The position numbers and the translations under genes were made by a program. The notes under the pieces are model-generated. The model was not told where the DNA came from. It did no database searches and saw nothing but the letters and a program-made list of their open reading frames with translations. From positions 88,707,795 through 88,771,794 of the forward strand of contig OZ038382.1 of NCBI GenBank assembly GCA_964036045.1: a stretch of 64,000 bases of DNA, in the 5' to 3' direction. Numbering within the stretch: position 1 is the first letter of the stretch; every line of letters begins with the position of its first letter. Source of the stretch: Eutreptiella sp. 'Long Island Sound 2002'. Taxonomy: Eukaryota; Euglenozoa; Euglenophyceae; Eutreptiales; Eutreptiaceae. Shown here in pieces: positions 20,393 through 32,699 of this stretch.

Positions 20393-21748
20393 AGGATTTG
20401 CTGCACTTTTTTTAGACAGTTCAGTAGTGGTCTGCAATGCGGAGCGGCCTGGGCCACCCTGGGATGTTGAAGACAGTTGCTGGACACACTCCGATTGCAT
20501 TCCCTCCAGGAGGAACCAGGCTTTGTGGGGCTCACAAACCATTTTAGAATCCTTTTCATGCATTTCCTGGGATTTACTGTGACACCCTGTTACCCAGGTA
20601 GTCACAATGCATTTCGATTTCAGCTTCCCAACTTAGTTGACAGTCTGTTTGGGCCTTGGGAATAAAATGTGCGCCCTGATGCAACAAACAAAAAGGGAAG
20701 TGCACCTCACTTGTAGGATAATCCTCTTTTGTCCTCTTTTTTAAGTGATTCTACATGGTCACGGGGTGATGAACCCCAGTGCCTCGACCCTTGCACTCCT
20801 CATGGAGCTCCTCATGGAGGGGGTCATTGCTTCAGGTGTCGGGTACAATTTGAGACGGATGGGGCTGGTACCGGTTGGTCCTGCCAAAGATGCTCTGCCG
20901 TTTTGTCATAGCAACACCACAAAAACGATCTTGATTGTTCCGCTCTGGGCTCAGTCTGTTCGCGGCAGCCATCCCACTCCAGTCCGCACCAAAGTGTGAG
21001 AGTGAAGTATTCAAGGATGGAGGTTTCAGTGGGGGTTACCCCGCGCCTCTTGGGGTTGTGTTCGAAAAGTGGTGCAGTGCTCGAGGGGACCACCATGTGG
21101 ACCATGTTCCATCGTCACAGTGGCATGTCTATCCGAAAACCATCAGAAAAAATCAGCACTGGGACGGCAGAACAAGCTGGAGCCTGTGATGGAGTGACTG
21201 GTAAATTGTCACAGTTGTAATGGTGGTATTGGAGGATCTTTTCAGGAGGGACGTGGTTTATGGACCCATTTTTGGGAACAAATATGGCAATCGGATGTGA
21301 CATCCATGCTGACATCACAGTAACACCTCAACTAGAAGTGACAGCATTGCCCGGAACAGCAGGCTATTCAGCACTCCGTGGAACATGGCGGCAGACACAC
21401 ACAGGGGCCGTCTGCATACAACGAGGTTGTGAGACCGGTAATTCAGGTGTGCCATATAATCCTCAGATGGTCAAATATTCCCAATTGTCAAGATACACAA
21501 TCCCTCAACATTCTTTTGTGCCGTGTTCTCTGCACTCGTCAAAGTACCACGACCTTTTTGCAGATGCTAGCGCAGTTCCAGGCCCATCAAGGCCTGTCCG
21601 AAAGCAGCACAGCATTCCCATCATAGTAGCGCCCACGGCTGACAACTGGCTCCGGGTGTATGCAAGACGGATGCCTGCAGTATTCCGAGGTGCGGACATG
21701 GGACCTTGTACACAGTTGTGGGGCCCAGGATATTTGACAGAGAGGTAC

Positions 21749-21836
21749 ATTTCTCTCTCTCTCTCTCTTTCTCCCTCCCACCCTTCCCCCCCCCCCCCCT
21801 CTCTCGGTGTGTGTGTGTATGTGCGTGTGTGTGTCT
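21749..21836 (+). repeat. CT, poly-C and GT simple repeats in series
   Basis: CTCTCTCT at 21751-21767, a C-run near 21788-21800, then GTGTGTGTATGTGCGTGTGT. Confidence 0.9.
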
Positions 21837-21982
21837 CGAAAGCGACGCCTTCAAAACGAAAACGGCGCCCTCTATGATAATTATGACTCTTTTGTTGGAT
21901 TGTTGGCCTGACGAGTCGTTAAGACGAGTGTCTGCCTCTTTTTGTACCGACAGTGGGTTTGTTCGCTTGGTCTCCTCATGCA

Positions 21983-21983
<1 letters not shown>

Positions 21984-22038
<55 letters not shown>
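21984..22038 (+). repeat. Pure (TG)27 microsatellite
   Basis: An uninterrupted 55-bp TG run. A second, shorter TG run lies at about 22229-22256. Confidence 0.95.
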
Positions 22039-22040
<2 letters not shown>

Positions 22041-22732
22041 GACCTGATGGAGAGGGCTGGGGTAGGATGTCACCTTCACTCTCATATACTGTGTACTGCA
22101 GAAAGGCGCCTAGCAGAGCCAGACAATGCCATTGCTTTTGTTCTGACTGTGCCTGAGGAGAATGAGTGGGAAACAGGCCTTCTTGATTGCTGCCCGCGTG
22201 TTGACTGTCGGCCATTCGTTACGCACATTGTGTGTGTGTGTGTGTGTGTGTGTGTTAGTGTCATTTTGTATGTGTCTGTTTGTGTCTGTTATGGGTGATC
22301 ATTTCGCGAAGACCGTTATTTTTCGGACGAGCGAGTTCGAAACAAGAACACACAGTCTGTCTGCAGGAATTATAACATCCAAATTTCAACGCCAAGAAAC
22401 GCTTGCATCTGCCCTTTGTCAGACTGCTTTCGCTTTTTTTTACAAAGAAGATCGAGCATAGGGGGAACGCTGCCACGCCGCGCACGCCGGGCAAATCACC
22501 TGAAAGAGAGGTTGTTAGATCAAGTGTAGGCGTGGGCGTCGTATCCTCCCCCCCCCCCCCGCCCGTTGGGGGGTCGTTCGCGTACCATATCCCAAGGTAT
22601 GGTTTCTGACGTCTAACCCTTGTAAAATCATCATTAATGATTTTTTTTGGATTTTGACGCCCTTCCCCCCCCCCCGTACCCGGGTACCCCGTTTTTAAGG
22701 GGGGGGTCAAAAGTCAAAAATTCTATTGCCTT

Positions 22733-24900
22733 CGGCAAGTCCACCTCGCAGAGAATCTACGCCGAGCAACATACACCCAAAATAGAGTGGAAACTACATA
22801 AATACGGCCTAAATACGGCATAAATACTACATAAACATGCTTTACATACCTTGGATGATCATTTTAGGTGATCAGAATATCAAAAAAATAAGTTTCACAA
22901 ACTTCGCTTTTTGAGCTGCCTGGGGTGAAAAACTGCATAAGCGGGTTGTGTACCAATCCCTTGGGAGAGCCCCCCCCCCCCCCCCCCGCACCCAACAGCC
23001 AAATAGGGTGAAAACCATGTAAATACGGCCTGAAACATGCTTTACATACCTTGGATGATCATTTTAGGTGATCAGAATATCAAAAGAATAAGTGTGAAAA
23101 ACTTCGATTTTTGAGCTGCCCAGGGTGAAAAACTGCATAAGCAGGTTGTGAACCAATCCCTTGGAGAACCCCCCCACCCCCCCCGTTCGGCCAATACCGA
23201 AATAGGGTCAAAAACATGTAGATATGGCCTAAAACATGCTTTACATACCTTAAATGGTGATTTTCAGTGGTCACAATATCAAAAAAAATAAGTCTCAAAA
23301 ACTTCGATTTTTCAGCTGCCCAAGGTGAAAAACTGCATAAGCAGGTTGTGTACCCATCCCTTGGGAGACCCCCCCCCCCCCGGCCCAATACCCAAATAGG
23401 GTGAAAAACATGGAAATACGGCCTAAAACATGCTTTGCATACCTTGCATGATTATTTTGGGTGATCACAATATCAAAAAAGTAAGTTTCCAAAACTTCAA
23501 TTTTCGAGCTGCCCAGGGTGAAGAACTGCATAAGCAGGTTGTGTACCAATCCCCTAGGAGCCCCCCCCCCCCCCCCCAAAGACCTAATACCCAAATGGGG
23601 TGAAAATCATATAAATACGGCCTACAACATGCTTTACATACCTTGGATGGTCATATTGTGTGGTCACAATATCATACAAATGATTTTCCAAAACTTCGAT
23701 TTTTGAGCTGCCCAGGGTGAAAAACTGCACAAGCAGGTTGTGTACCAATCCCTTGAGAGAACCCCCCCCCCCCCCCTAGACGTAATACCCAAATAGGGTG
23801 AAAAACATGTAAATACGGCCTAAAACATGCTTTGCATACCTTAGATGCTCATTTTAGGTGATCAGAATATCAAAAAAATAAGTTTCGAAAACTTCGATTT
23901 TTGAGCTGCCCAGGGTGAAAAACTGCATAAGCGGGTTGTGTACCAATCCCTTGGGAGAGCCCCCCTCCCCCCCCCCCCCCGCACCCAACAGCCAAATAGG
24001 GTGAAAACCATGTAAATACGGCCTGAAACATGCTTTACATACCTTGGATGATCATTTTAGGTGATCAGAATATCAAAAGAATAAGTGTGGAAAATCTCGA
24101 TTTTTGAGCTGCCCAGGGTGAAAAACTGCATAAGCAGGTTGTGAACCAATCCCTTGGAGAACCCCCCCACCCCCCCCGTTCGGCCAATACCGAAATAGGG
24201 TCAAAAACATGTAGATATGGCCTAAAACATGCTTTACATACCTTAAATGGTGATTTTCAGTGGTCACAAAATCAAAAAAAATAAGTCTCAAAAACTTCGA
24301 TTTTTCATCTGCCCAAGGTGAAAAACTGCATAAGCAGGTGGCGTACCCATCCCTTGGGAGACCCCCCCCCCCCCGGCCCAATACCCAAATAGGGTGAAAA
24401 ACATGGAAATACGGCCTAAAACATGCTTTGCATACCTTGCATGATTATTTTGGGTGATCACAATATCAAAAAAGTAAGTTTCCAAAACTTCAATTTTCGA
24501 GCTGCCCAGGGTGAAGAACTGCATAAGCAGGTTGTGTACCAATCCCCTAGGAGCCCCCCCCCCCCCCCAAAAGACCTAATACCCAAATGGGGTGAAAATC
24601 ATATAAATACGGCCTACAACATGCTTTACATACCTTGGATGGTCATATTGTGTGGTCACAATATCATACAAATGATTTTCCAAAACTTCGATTTTTGAGC
24701 TGCCCAGGGTGAAAAACTGCACAAGCAGGTTGTGTACCAATCCCTTGGGAGCCCCCCCCCCCCCCCACCCCCGTGCGCCCGATACCCAAATGGGGTGAAA
24801 AACATGTAAATATGGCCTAAAACATGCTTTACATACATTGGATGGTCATTTTACGTGATCACAATATCATAGGAATAAGTTCCGAAAACTTCGATTTTTG
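22733..24900 (+). repeat. 200-bp satellite with poly-C tract, organised as a 0.99-kb higher-order repeat
   Basis: Monomers of about 200 bp share ACATGCTTTACATACCTTGG, CGATTTTTGAGCTGCCCAGG, AAAACTGCATAAGCAGGTTG and then CCCTTGGGAG plus a run of 10-20 C. Monomers start near 22.84, 23.04, 23.24, 23.43, 23.63, 23.83, 24.03, 24.23, 24.43, 24.63 and 24.83 kb. Variant monomers recur in the same order at an offset of about 993 bp (five monomers), so two copies of a higher-order unit are present. No protein is credible. Confidence 0.9.
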
Positions 24901-25640
24901 AGTTGTCCAGGGTGAAAAACAGCATAAACAGGGTGTGTAGCAACCCATTCACTAGCCCATTATTGGTGGAAGCAGCCATTTCGCATCTTTTGTACCGGCA
25001 TCGACCGGCCCTCGGCACGGATAGAGACTGCAAAAAACGTCCTTCTGTATCCCCACTTACACCCCTCAGAGTGGGTACCACGGGGTCACCGAGGTCGCCA
25101 AAACCGCCAACATAGCAAAAATGGCTGAAAATTGCATAAACTGCAAAAGGGCTCGTCTCACTCCACCCCATACAAACCCTATGGAGTCGGGATGCGTAAA
25201 CTATTTTTCCGGCTCAAAATCAAAAAAAAAACAAAAGATTCGTGATTTTCGACCCAAAAAAAGCGGGGGTCAATTTTTGACCCCCCCGCCCACCCCCCAC
25301 CCCTCCCTCAAAAGCTCCAAAAAGTGGGTTTCAAGTGGGGGGGGGGGTCTGGGGGGGTCCGGACCAAAAACTCATTGGGGGATGCATTTATTGGACAAAA
25401 TAATGATTTTATAAGGGATTTTATAACTAACAATTCAACCCCTTGGGGTAGGGTACGCAAATAGGCCCAAAAAGGCCAAAATGGGGGGGGGGGTATGTGG
25501 CAATTTCCTCCCTATATACGCCTGCCTAGCTTTGATCTAACAACCTCTGCGAGGTGATTCTATTGCTTTCGGCAAGTCCACCTCGCAGAGAATCTACCCC
25601 GAGCAACACACACCCCAAATAGGGTGGAAACTACATGAAT
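24901..25640 (+). repeat. Dispersed repeat R1, forward copy
   Basis: Begins after the last satellite monomer with CCCATTCACTAGCCCATTAT and contains GAGTGGGTACCACGGGGTCA, CGGCTCAAAATC, a C/G-run pair, TTGGACAAAATAATGATTTT and CGCCTGCCTAGCTTTGATCT. It ends at a compound hairpin (25541-25593) from which satellite monomers restart. Other forward copies start near 26.54, 28.91 and 29.96 kb. Reverse copies lie at about 27.36-27.9, 31.1-31.75 and 32.7-33.2 kb. Confidence 0.8.
25541..25593. repeat. Compound hairpin at repeat junctions
   Basis: CTCTGCGAGGTG pairs with CACCTCGCAGAG, and the inner segment TTGCTTTCGGCAAG forms a second short stem. The same structure recurs at about 29.55-29.60 kb, and its right half at 22.72-22.76 and 28.11-28.15 kb. 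It always marks the switch from R1 to the satellite, so it is probably an element end. Confidence 0.7.
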
Positions 25641-26540
25641 ACGGGCTAAAACATGCTTTACATCCCTTGGATGATCATTTTAGGTGGTCACAATATCATA
25701 AAAACAAGTTTCGAAAACTTCGATTTTTGAGCTGCCCAGGGTGAAAAACTGCATAAGCAGGTTGTGTACCAATCCCTTGGGAGACACCCCCCCCCCCCCC
25801 CCCCCGGACCCAATACCGAAATAGGGTGAAAAACACGTAAATACGGCCTAAAACATGCTTTACATACCTTGGATGGTCATTTTAGGTGGTCACGATATCA
25901 AAAAATCAAGTTTCGAAAACTTCGATTTTTGAGCTGCCCAGGGTGAAGAACTGCATTAGCAGGTTGTGTGCCAATCCTTTGGGAGACCCCCCCCCCCCCC
26001 CCGGACCTAATACCCAAATAGGATGAAAAACACGTAAATGCGGCCTAAAACATGCTTTACATACACCGGAGGGTCATTTTAGGTGGTCACAATATCATAA
26101 AAACAAGTTCGAAAACTTCGATTTTTGAGCTGCCCAGGGTGAAAAACTGCATAGGCAGGTTGTGTACCAATCCCTTGGGAGACACCCCCCCCCCCCCCCC
26201 CCGGACCCAACACCGAAATAGGGTGAAAAACACGTAAATACGGCCTAGAACATGCTTTACATACCTTGGATGGTCATTTTGGGTGGTCACAATATCAAAA
26301 AAACAAGTTTCGAAAATTTCGATTTTCGAGAGCAGGTTGTGTGCCAATAGTTTGGGAGACCCCCCCCCCCCCCGGACCCAATACCGAAGTAGGGTGAAAA
26401 ACACGTAAATGCGGCCTAAAACATGCTTTACATACCTTGGATGGTCATTTTAGGTGGTCACAATATCATGAAAACAAGTTTCGAAAACTTCGATTTTTGA
26501 GCTGTCCAAGGTGAAAAACTGCATGAGCAGCTTCTGTACC
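25641..26540 (+). repeat. Second block of 200-bp poly-C satellite
   Basis: About four to five monomers of the family at 22.7 kb, starting near 25.66, 25.86, 26.06, 26.26 and 26.43 kb. One is shortened near 26.33 kb. The poly-C runs are 14-20 bp. Confidence 0.85.
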
Positions 26541-28107
26541 GGCCCATTCACTAGGCCATTATTGGTGGAAACACTCATTTAGCGTCTTTGGCACGGGTTC
26601 TGAGCGGCCCTAAGCAAGGCTAGAGCCTGCAAAAAACGTCCTTCCGTATCCCAGTAGGCATATACTGTCACAACATCCCCACTCACACCCCTCGGAGTGG
26701 GTACCACGGAGTCACCGAGGTCGCCAAAACCGCCAACATAGCAAAAATGGTTGAAATGTGCATAAGCTGCAAAAGGGTCGTCCCACTCCGCCCCATACAA
26801 ACCCCATAGAGTCCGGACCCGGAAATACTTTTTCGGCTCAAAATAAAAAAAAACAAAAGGTTCGTGATTTTCGACCCAAAAAAAGAGGGGCCATTTTTTG
26901 ACCCCCCCCCCCCCCCCCCCAACCCCCCACCTCCCTCAAAACCTCAAAAAAGTGGGTTTCAAGTGGGGGGGGGGGTCTGGGGGCGTCCGGACCAAAAACT
27001 CATTGGGGGATGCGTTTATTGGACAAAATAATGATTTTACAAGGGGTTAAACCAACAATTCAACCTCTTGGGGTAGGGTACGCGAATAGGCCCAAAAAGG
27101 CCAAAATGGGGGGGTATGTGGCGTTTTCCCCAATATACGCCTGTCTGGCTTTGATCTAACAACCTCTGCGAGGTGAGTCTTTGCGTATTGTGGCCGCTGT
27201 GTGTGTATTTCGGCCTGGGTTCTGAATGATTTTTACTTGCATATGGACCCTGGCTCCCAACTCCTGGTACCCTCAGTTGCCCCCCTCCCCCCATATGGCC
27301 CATTGCCAATGCGGACTTGGCCGTTTTCACGCTGGGTAGGTTGTTTAGTGGCACCTGAAAATCATCTCGCAGAGGTTTCAGATCAAAGCCAGGCAGGCCC
27401 GTATATATGGGAAAATGTCACGTTACCCCCCCATTTCGCGCCTTTTTGGGCCTACTCAGGTACCCCACACCAAGGGGTTGAATTGTTGGTTTAGCCCCTT
27501 GTAGAATCATTATTTTGTCCAATAAACACATCCCCAATGAGTTTTTGCCCCCGCCCCCCCCATTTGTGTGCGAAGTCATGAGTCTCGTGTTTTTTTTATT
27601 TTGAGCCGAAAAAGTGTTTCCGACTCCATGTGGTTGTTTGGGGTGGAGTGGGACAAGCGCTAATGCATTTTACGCAGTTGTTCGTCGGTTTTGGCGACTC
27701 TAGTGACCCTGTGGTACCCACTCTAAGGGGTGCAAGCGGGGATGCTATGACAATATATCCCTCGTAGGATAAGAAACTTTTTTTTTGTTGTCTCCAATGT
27801 TTGCCGAGGGCCCGTCAAGACCCGTGCCAAAGACGCGAAACGACGTGAGTGAATGAGCGGGTACACAACCTGCTCATGCAATTTTTCAACCTCGGCAGCT
27901 CAAAAATCTAAGTCGCATCGCAGAGGTTGTGAGATCAAAGCCAGGCAGTCCCATATATATGGGAAAACACCACGTACCCTAGGGGGGGGGGTGGAACAAA
28001 CCTTTTTTCCGTCCCCCCCCCCTTCTGGGGGTTCCCCCTCAAAAACTAGCACGCCGTGCAGCAATTTTTTTTCGCGAGGATTTGCACGTAACCTTCGCCA
28101 TGATGAA
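26541..28107. repeat. R1 copies in opposite orientations
   Basis: A forward R1 runs to about 27.18 kb. From about 27.36 to 27.92 kb the same sequence appears reversed (TCTCGCAGAGGTTTCAGATC, AAGCCAGGCAGGCCC, GGGGTTGAATTGTTGGTTTA, ATTATTTTGTCCAATAAAC). Another reversed fragment begins at 27.92 kb. The pair forms a large imperfect inverted repeat with a poly-C tract in each arm. Confidence 0.75.
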
Positions 28108-29960
28108 AATTCTATTGCCTTCGGCAAGTCCACCTCGGAGAGAATCTACCCAAGCAACACATACCCTAAATAGGGTAAAAACTATATAAATACAAGCTAA
28201 AATATGCTTTACATAGCTTGGATGGTCATTTTAGGTGATCACAATATCAAAAACGTAAGTTTCGGAAACTTCAATTTTTGAGCTGCCTGGGGTGAAAAGC
28301 TGCATAAGCAGGTTCTGTACCAATCCCTTGGGAGACCCCCCCCCCCCCCCGGCCCAATACCCAAATAGGGAGAAAAACAGGAAAATACGGCCTAAACCAT
28401 GCTTTACATACCTTGGATGGTCATTTCAGGTGATCACAGTATCAAAAACACAAGTGTCGAAAACTTCGATTTTTGAGCTGCCCAGGGTGAAAAACTGCAC
28501 AAGCAGGTTGTGTACCAGTCCCTTGGGAGACCGCCCCCCCCCCCCCCCTCCGACCCAATACCCAAATAGGGTGAAAAACACGTAAATATTGCCTAAAACA
28601 TGCTTTACATAGCTTGGATGGTCATTTTAGGAGATCACAATACAATAGAAACAAGTTTCGAAAATCTGGATTTTTGAGCTCTGCAGAGTGAAAAACCGCA
28701 GAAGCAGGTTGTGTACCGATCCCTTGCGAGCCCCCCCCCCCCCCCCTGGACATAATACCCAAATAGGGTGAAAAACATGTAAATATGGCCTAAAACATGC
28801 CTTACATACCTTGGATGGTCATATTGTGTGGTCACAATATCATAAAAACAAGTTCCGAAAACTTCGATTTTTGAGCTGCCCGGGCTTAAAAGCTGCATAA
28901 GCAGGTTGTGTGCCGGCCCATTCACTATGCCATTATTGGTGGAAACACGCATGTCGTGTCTTTGGCACGGGTTGTGAACGGCTCTCAGCAAGGCTAGAGC
29001 CTGCAAAAAACGTCCTTGTGTATCCTAGTAGATATATACTGTCACAGCATCCCCACTCACACCCCTCAGAGTGGGTACCACGGGGTCACCGAGGTCGCCA
29101 AAACCGCCAACATAGCAAAATGGCTGGAAAGTGCATAAACTGCAAAAGCGCTCGTCCCACTCTTCCCCATACAAACCCTATGGAGTTGGGACCCGGAAAC
29201 TATTTTTTCGGCTCAAAAAAAATAAAAAACCGAAAGTTTCATGATTTTCGACCCCAAAAAAAGAGGGGGTCTAATTTTTGACTCCCCCCCCCTCCCCCCC
29301 GCCCCCCCCCCCCCCCTCCCTCAAAAGCTCCAAAAAGTGGGTTTCAAGTGGGGGGGTCTGGGGGGGGGGGTCCGGACGAAAAACTCATTGGGGGATGCGT
29401 TTGTTGGACAAAATAATGATTTTACAAGGGGTTAAACTAACAATTCAACCCCTTGGGGTAGGGTACACGAATAGGCCCAAAAAGGCCAACATGGGGGGTA
29501 TGTGGCGTTTTCCCCTATATACGCCTGCATGGCTTTGATCTAACAACCTCTGCGAGGTCATTGTATTGCCTTCGGCAAGTCCACCTCGCAGAGAATCTAT
29601 GCCAAGCAACGCACACACGAAATGGGGAAAAAACAACATAAATACCGCCTAAGACATCCTTTACATACCTTGGAGGGTCATTTTAGGTGATCACAATGTG
29701 ATAAAAACAAGTTTCGAAAACTTCGATTTTTGAGCTGCCCAGGGTGAAAAACTGCATAAGTACGTTGTGTACCGATCCCTTGGGAGACCCCCCCCCCCCG
29801 GCCCAATACCCAAATAGGGTGAAAAACATGTAACTACGGCCTAAACTATGCTTTACATAGCTTGGATGGTCATAATGTGTGGTGACAATGTCAAAAATGT
29901 AGGGTTTGAAAACTTGGATTTTTGAGCTGCCCACGGTGTAAAACTGCATCAGCAGATTGT
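28108..29960 (+). repeat. Third satellite block with interleaved R1
   Basis: Monomers start near 28.2, 28.4, 28.6 and 28.8 kb, followed by R1 from 28.91 to 29.60 kb and two further monomers (29.66 and 29.85 kb). The arrangement repeats that at 24.4-26.0 kb, so satellite plus R1 behaves as one larger unit. Confidence 0.8.
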
Positions 29961-30605
29961 GTACCGTCCCATTCACTAGGCCATTATTGGTGGAAACAGC
30001 CATTTTGCGTCTTTGGCACGGGTATTTGACCGGCCCTCGGCAAAGCTACAGACTGCAAAAATCGTCTTTCTGTATCCCATTAGGCATATACTGTCACCAT
30101 ATCCCTACTCGCACCCCTCGGAGTGGGTACCACGGGGTCACCGAGGTCGCCAAAACCGCCAACATGGCAAAACAGCTGAAAAGTGCATAAGCTGCAAAAG
30201 CGCTCGTCCCACTCCGCCCCATACAAGCCCCATGGAGTCGGTACCCGGAAACACTTTTTCGGCTCAAAATCGAAAAAACCAAAAGATTCGTAATTTTGGA
30301 TTCAAAACAAGGGGAGGTCATTTTTTGACCCCCCACCCCCACCCCACCCCCCCCCCCCCCGGCCCCTCCCTGAAAACCTCAAAAAAGTGGGTTTCAAGTG
30401 GGGGGGGTCTTGGGGGATCCGGACCAAAAACTTATTGGGGGATGCGTTTATTGGACAAAATAATGATTTTACAAGGGATTAAACTAACAATTCAACCCCG
30501 TGGGGTAGGGTACACGAATAGGCCCAAAAAGGCCAAAATGGGGGGGTATGTGGCATTTTCCCCTATATACGCCTGCCTGGCTTTGATCTAACAACCTCTG
30601 CGAGG
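29961..30605 (+). repeat. Dispersed repeat R1, forward copy
   Basis: Collinear with the copy at 24.9-25.55 kb, including GAGTGGGTACCACGGGGTCA and the terminal TTTGATCTAACAACCTCTGC. Here the hairpin's right half is missing and a SINE-like sequence follows directly. Confidence 0.8.
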
Positions 30606-30935
30606 TGATTTACTTCATCTAGCAGAGGGTTGAAAAATGGGGTTTCACCCCATGTGTCTACACTTGAAACACTTAGATTTATCGGGAGAAGTCGATAATG
30701 CGTGAAAACCGTATTGGACCAAATATCAATGACATTTCTTTGCAAACATCTATTAGAAATGGCCCATACCACAGTGGCTAAACAGTGCCTTTGTGGTGGA
30801 AAGATCCTTGGTTCCATTCCCGGGGCAGGCTATCTTCATGCTTACAAGCAGGATGAGGGACACAATGGAATTTCTTTTTATTTTTGTTCATTTTTTGTGC
30901 TTTGATTTTGTCGCTTTTGCTTGAAAAATATCCTC
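30606..30935 (+). mobile_element. SINE-like element with tRNA-like internal promoter, copy 1
   Basis: Shared with 31.97-32.28 kb: CTTCATCTAGCAGAGGGTTG, TATTGGACCAAATATCAA, GGCCCATACCACAGTGGCTA, CCTTGGTTCCATTCCCGGGG, and a T-rich end with GTGCTTTGATTTTGTC. GGTTCCATTCC resembles a Pol III B box and AGTGGCTAAACAGTG a loose A box. The T-arm does not pair well, so this is not a functional tRNA gene. Confidence 0.5.
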
Positions 30936-31085
30936 CTTGCACCTTCCAAACCCAAAGACGTGGGGTAAAGTTAAGGAAATCTCAGGTTTTGGGGCCTGGA
31001 AAAAAATTGCGGGCAAAAAGTTTTTGTACCGCCCTTCACCCGTCCCGGGATACCCCCTAACAAAAAAGTTGTATGGCGTAACCAG

Positions 31086-31760
31086 AATTTTTGACCCCCC
31101 CCCCCCCGTGCACACATCCCCCCATTTTGGGCTTTTTGGGCCTATTCGCGTAACCTAGCCCATGGGGTTGAATTATTGATTTAAACCCTTTGTTAAATCA
31201 TTATTTTGTCCAACGAACGCATCCCCAATGACTTTTGCTTTCGACCCCCCCCCCCCCCCCGCACTTGAAAGCCACTTTTTTGAGTTGGCGGGCCGGGGGG
31301 GGGGGGGGTCAACAATGTCGAAAAAATGACTCCCCCCTTTTTTGTGTTTGAACTCATGAATCTTTTGGTTTTTTTCGATTTTGAGCCAAAAAAGTGTCCC
31401 CGGTTCCCGACTCCAAGGGGTTTTCATGGAGTGGAGTGGGACGAGCGCTAATGCATTTTATGCAGCTGTTACTCTTTTTCTCTCACATGGCTTTTGGCGA
31501 CTTTAGTGACCCTGTGGTACCCACTCTAAGGGGTGCAAGCGTGGATGTTGTGATAGCATATGCCTACTAGGATACGAAAGGGTCCTTTTTTTTTGGCAAT
31601 CTCTAGCCTTGCAGAGGGCTCGTCAAAACCCGTGCCAAACCCGCAATCGTTGTTCCCACCAATAATGGTTTACATGAGTGAATGGGCGCGTACACAACCT
31701 GCTAATGTAATTTTTCACCGTGGGCAGCTCAAAAATCGAAGTTGCGGCGTAGAGGTTGTC
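31086..31760 (-). repeat. Dispersed repeat R1, reverse copy
   Basis: Reverse complement of R1: TTGAATTATTGATTTAAACC, ATTATTTTGTCCAACGAACG, a C-run and a G-run pair, TTGAGCCAAAAAAGTG, and CCTGTGGTACCCACTCTAAG. It ends near TAGAGGTTGTCAGACCAAAG. Confidence 0.75.
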
Positions 31761-31969
31761 AGACCAAAGCCGGGCCATCCCATCTATATTGGAAAACACC
31801 ACTTACCCCCCGGGCCGGGGGGGGGGGGGGGCTTTGCGCGAATTTTTTCTGCACACCTCCACCCTTTTTTGGGAGTATCCCCCCCCCAAAAAAACTAGCA
31901 TCCCCTATAGCATTTTTTTCGCATGAAGGATTTGCATGTAACCTTCACTCTGCTACATTGTGCGCCATG

Positions 31970-32285
31970 AGGAAAATTTGCTTCATCTGGCAGAGGGTTC
32001 AAAAATGGGTTTTCACCCCACGCGTGTATACTCAAAATACTAAAATTTCCGGAGAACTCAATAATGGATGAAAACAGTATTGGACCAAATATCAACACCA
32101 TCCCTTTGCAAACATCTACAAAAGATGGCCCATACCCTAGTGGGTAAATAGTGCCCCTGTGGTGGAAAGGTCCTTGGTTCAATTCCTGGGGCAGGCAATC
32201 TTCATGCTTATCGGCAAGATGTGGGACACAAGGGAAATTTTTTTTCGTTTTTTTTGTGCTTTGATTTTGTCTATTTGTTAGGGAC
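31970..32285 (+). mobile_element. SINE-like element with tRNA-like internal promoter, copy 2
   Basis: Second copy of the element at 30.6 kb, with the same order of blocks. Its B-box-like GGTTCAATTCC is closer to consensus. Divergence between the copies is visible throughout, so neither is a recent duplicate of the other. Confidence 0.5.
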
Positions 32286-32699
32286 CCCCAAGAACTGACG
32301 GGGTATGTCGCATTTTCACCCACTATTGGGCCCCCTACAAGGCCATTTCCGGGTCTACCGATAAGAGGCCAGGGTGGGCGCTACACTATAGCTCGAACAA
32401 ACCGGGGGTCTCCTTCCTCTAAAGCACAAATACAACCGACATCGGCTGAAACATCAATTGTTACCTTGATAAATATCCTCCTTGCGCCTTCCAAATCCAA
32501 AGAACAGATGTAGAGGTCAGGTAATTTCAGGGTTTTGGGGCCTGAAAAAAAGTGCGCGCAAATTTTTTTCAGTACCCCCCCCCCCCGCCCTCCAAGCGTA
32601 CCACCCGAAAAAAGAAATGCTGCATGGCGGTACCGGGAATTTTTTTCTACCCCCCCCCTGGACATACCCCCCCTTTTGGACCTTTTCGGGCCTATTAGC

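Larger units (their letters stand above)
19072..22732. other. Gene-poor, microsatellite-rich stretch
   Basis: I see no conserved protein. It holds (CT)n, GGGTGC and several (GT)n arrays listed separately. It also has poly-C runs at about 21.79 and 22.55 kb and CA/TG-rich filler. If the Kelch and JmjC modules belong to one gene, this is intron. Confidence 0.5.

Noticed and set aside
22843-30591. Many 80-190-codon frames with Pro or Gly runs in the satellite block
   Set aside because: The runs are translated poly-C tracts and the frames repeat every 200 bp or every R1 copy, on both strands.
30760-32200. Functional tRNA genes at about 30.77 and 32.13 kb
   Set aside because: The B box is good but the T stem and acceptor stem do not pair and no anticodon arm forms. 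I call them SINE-like.
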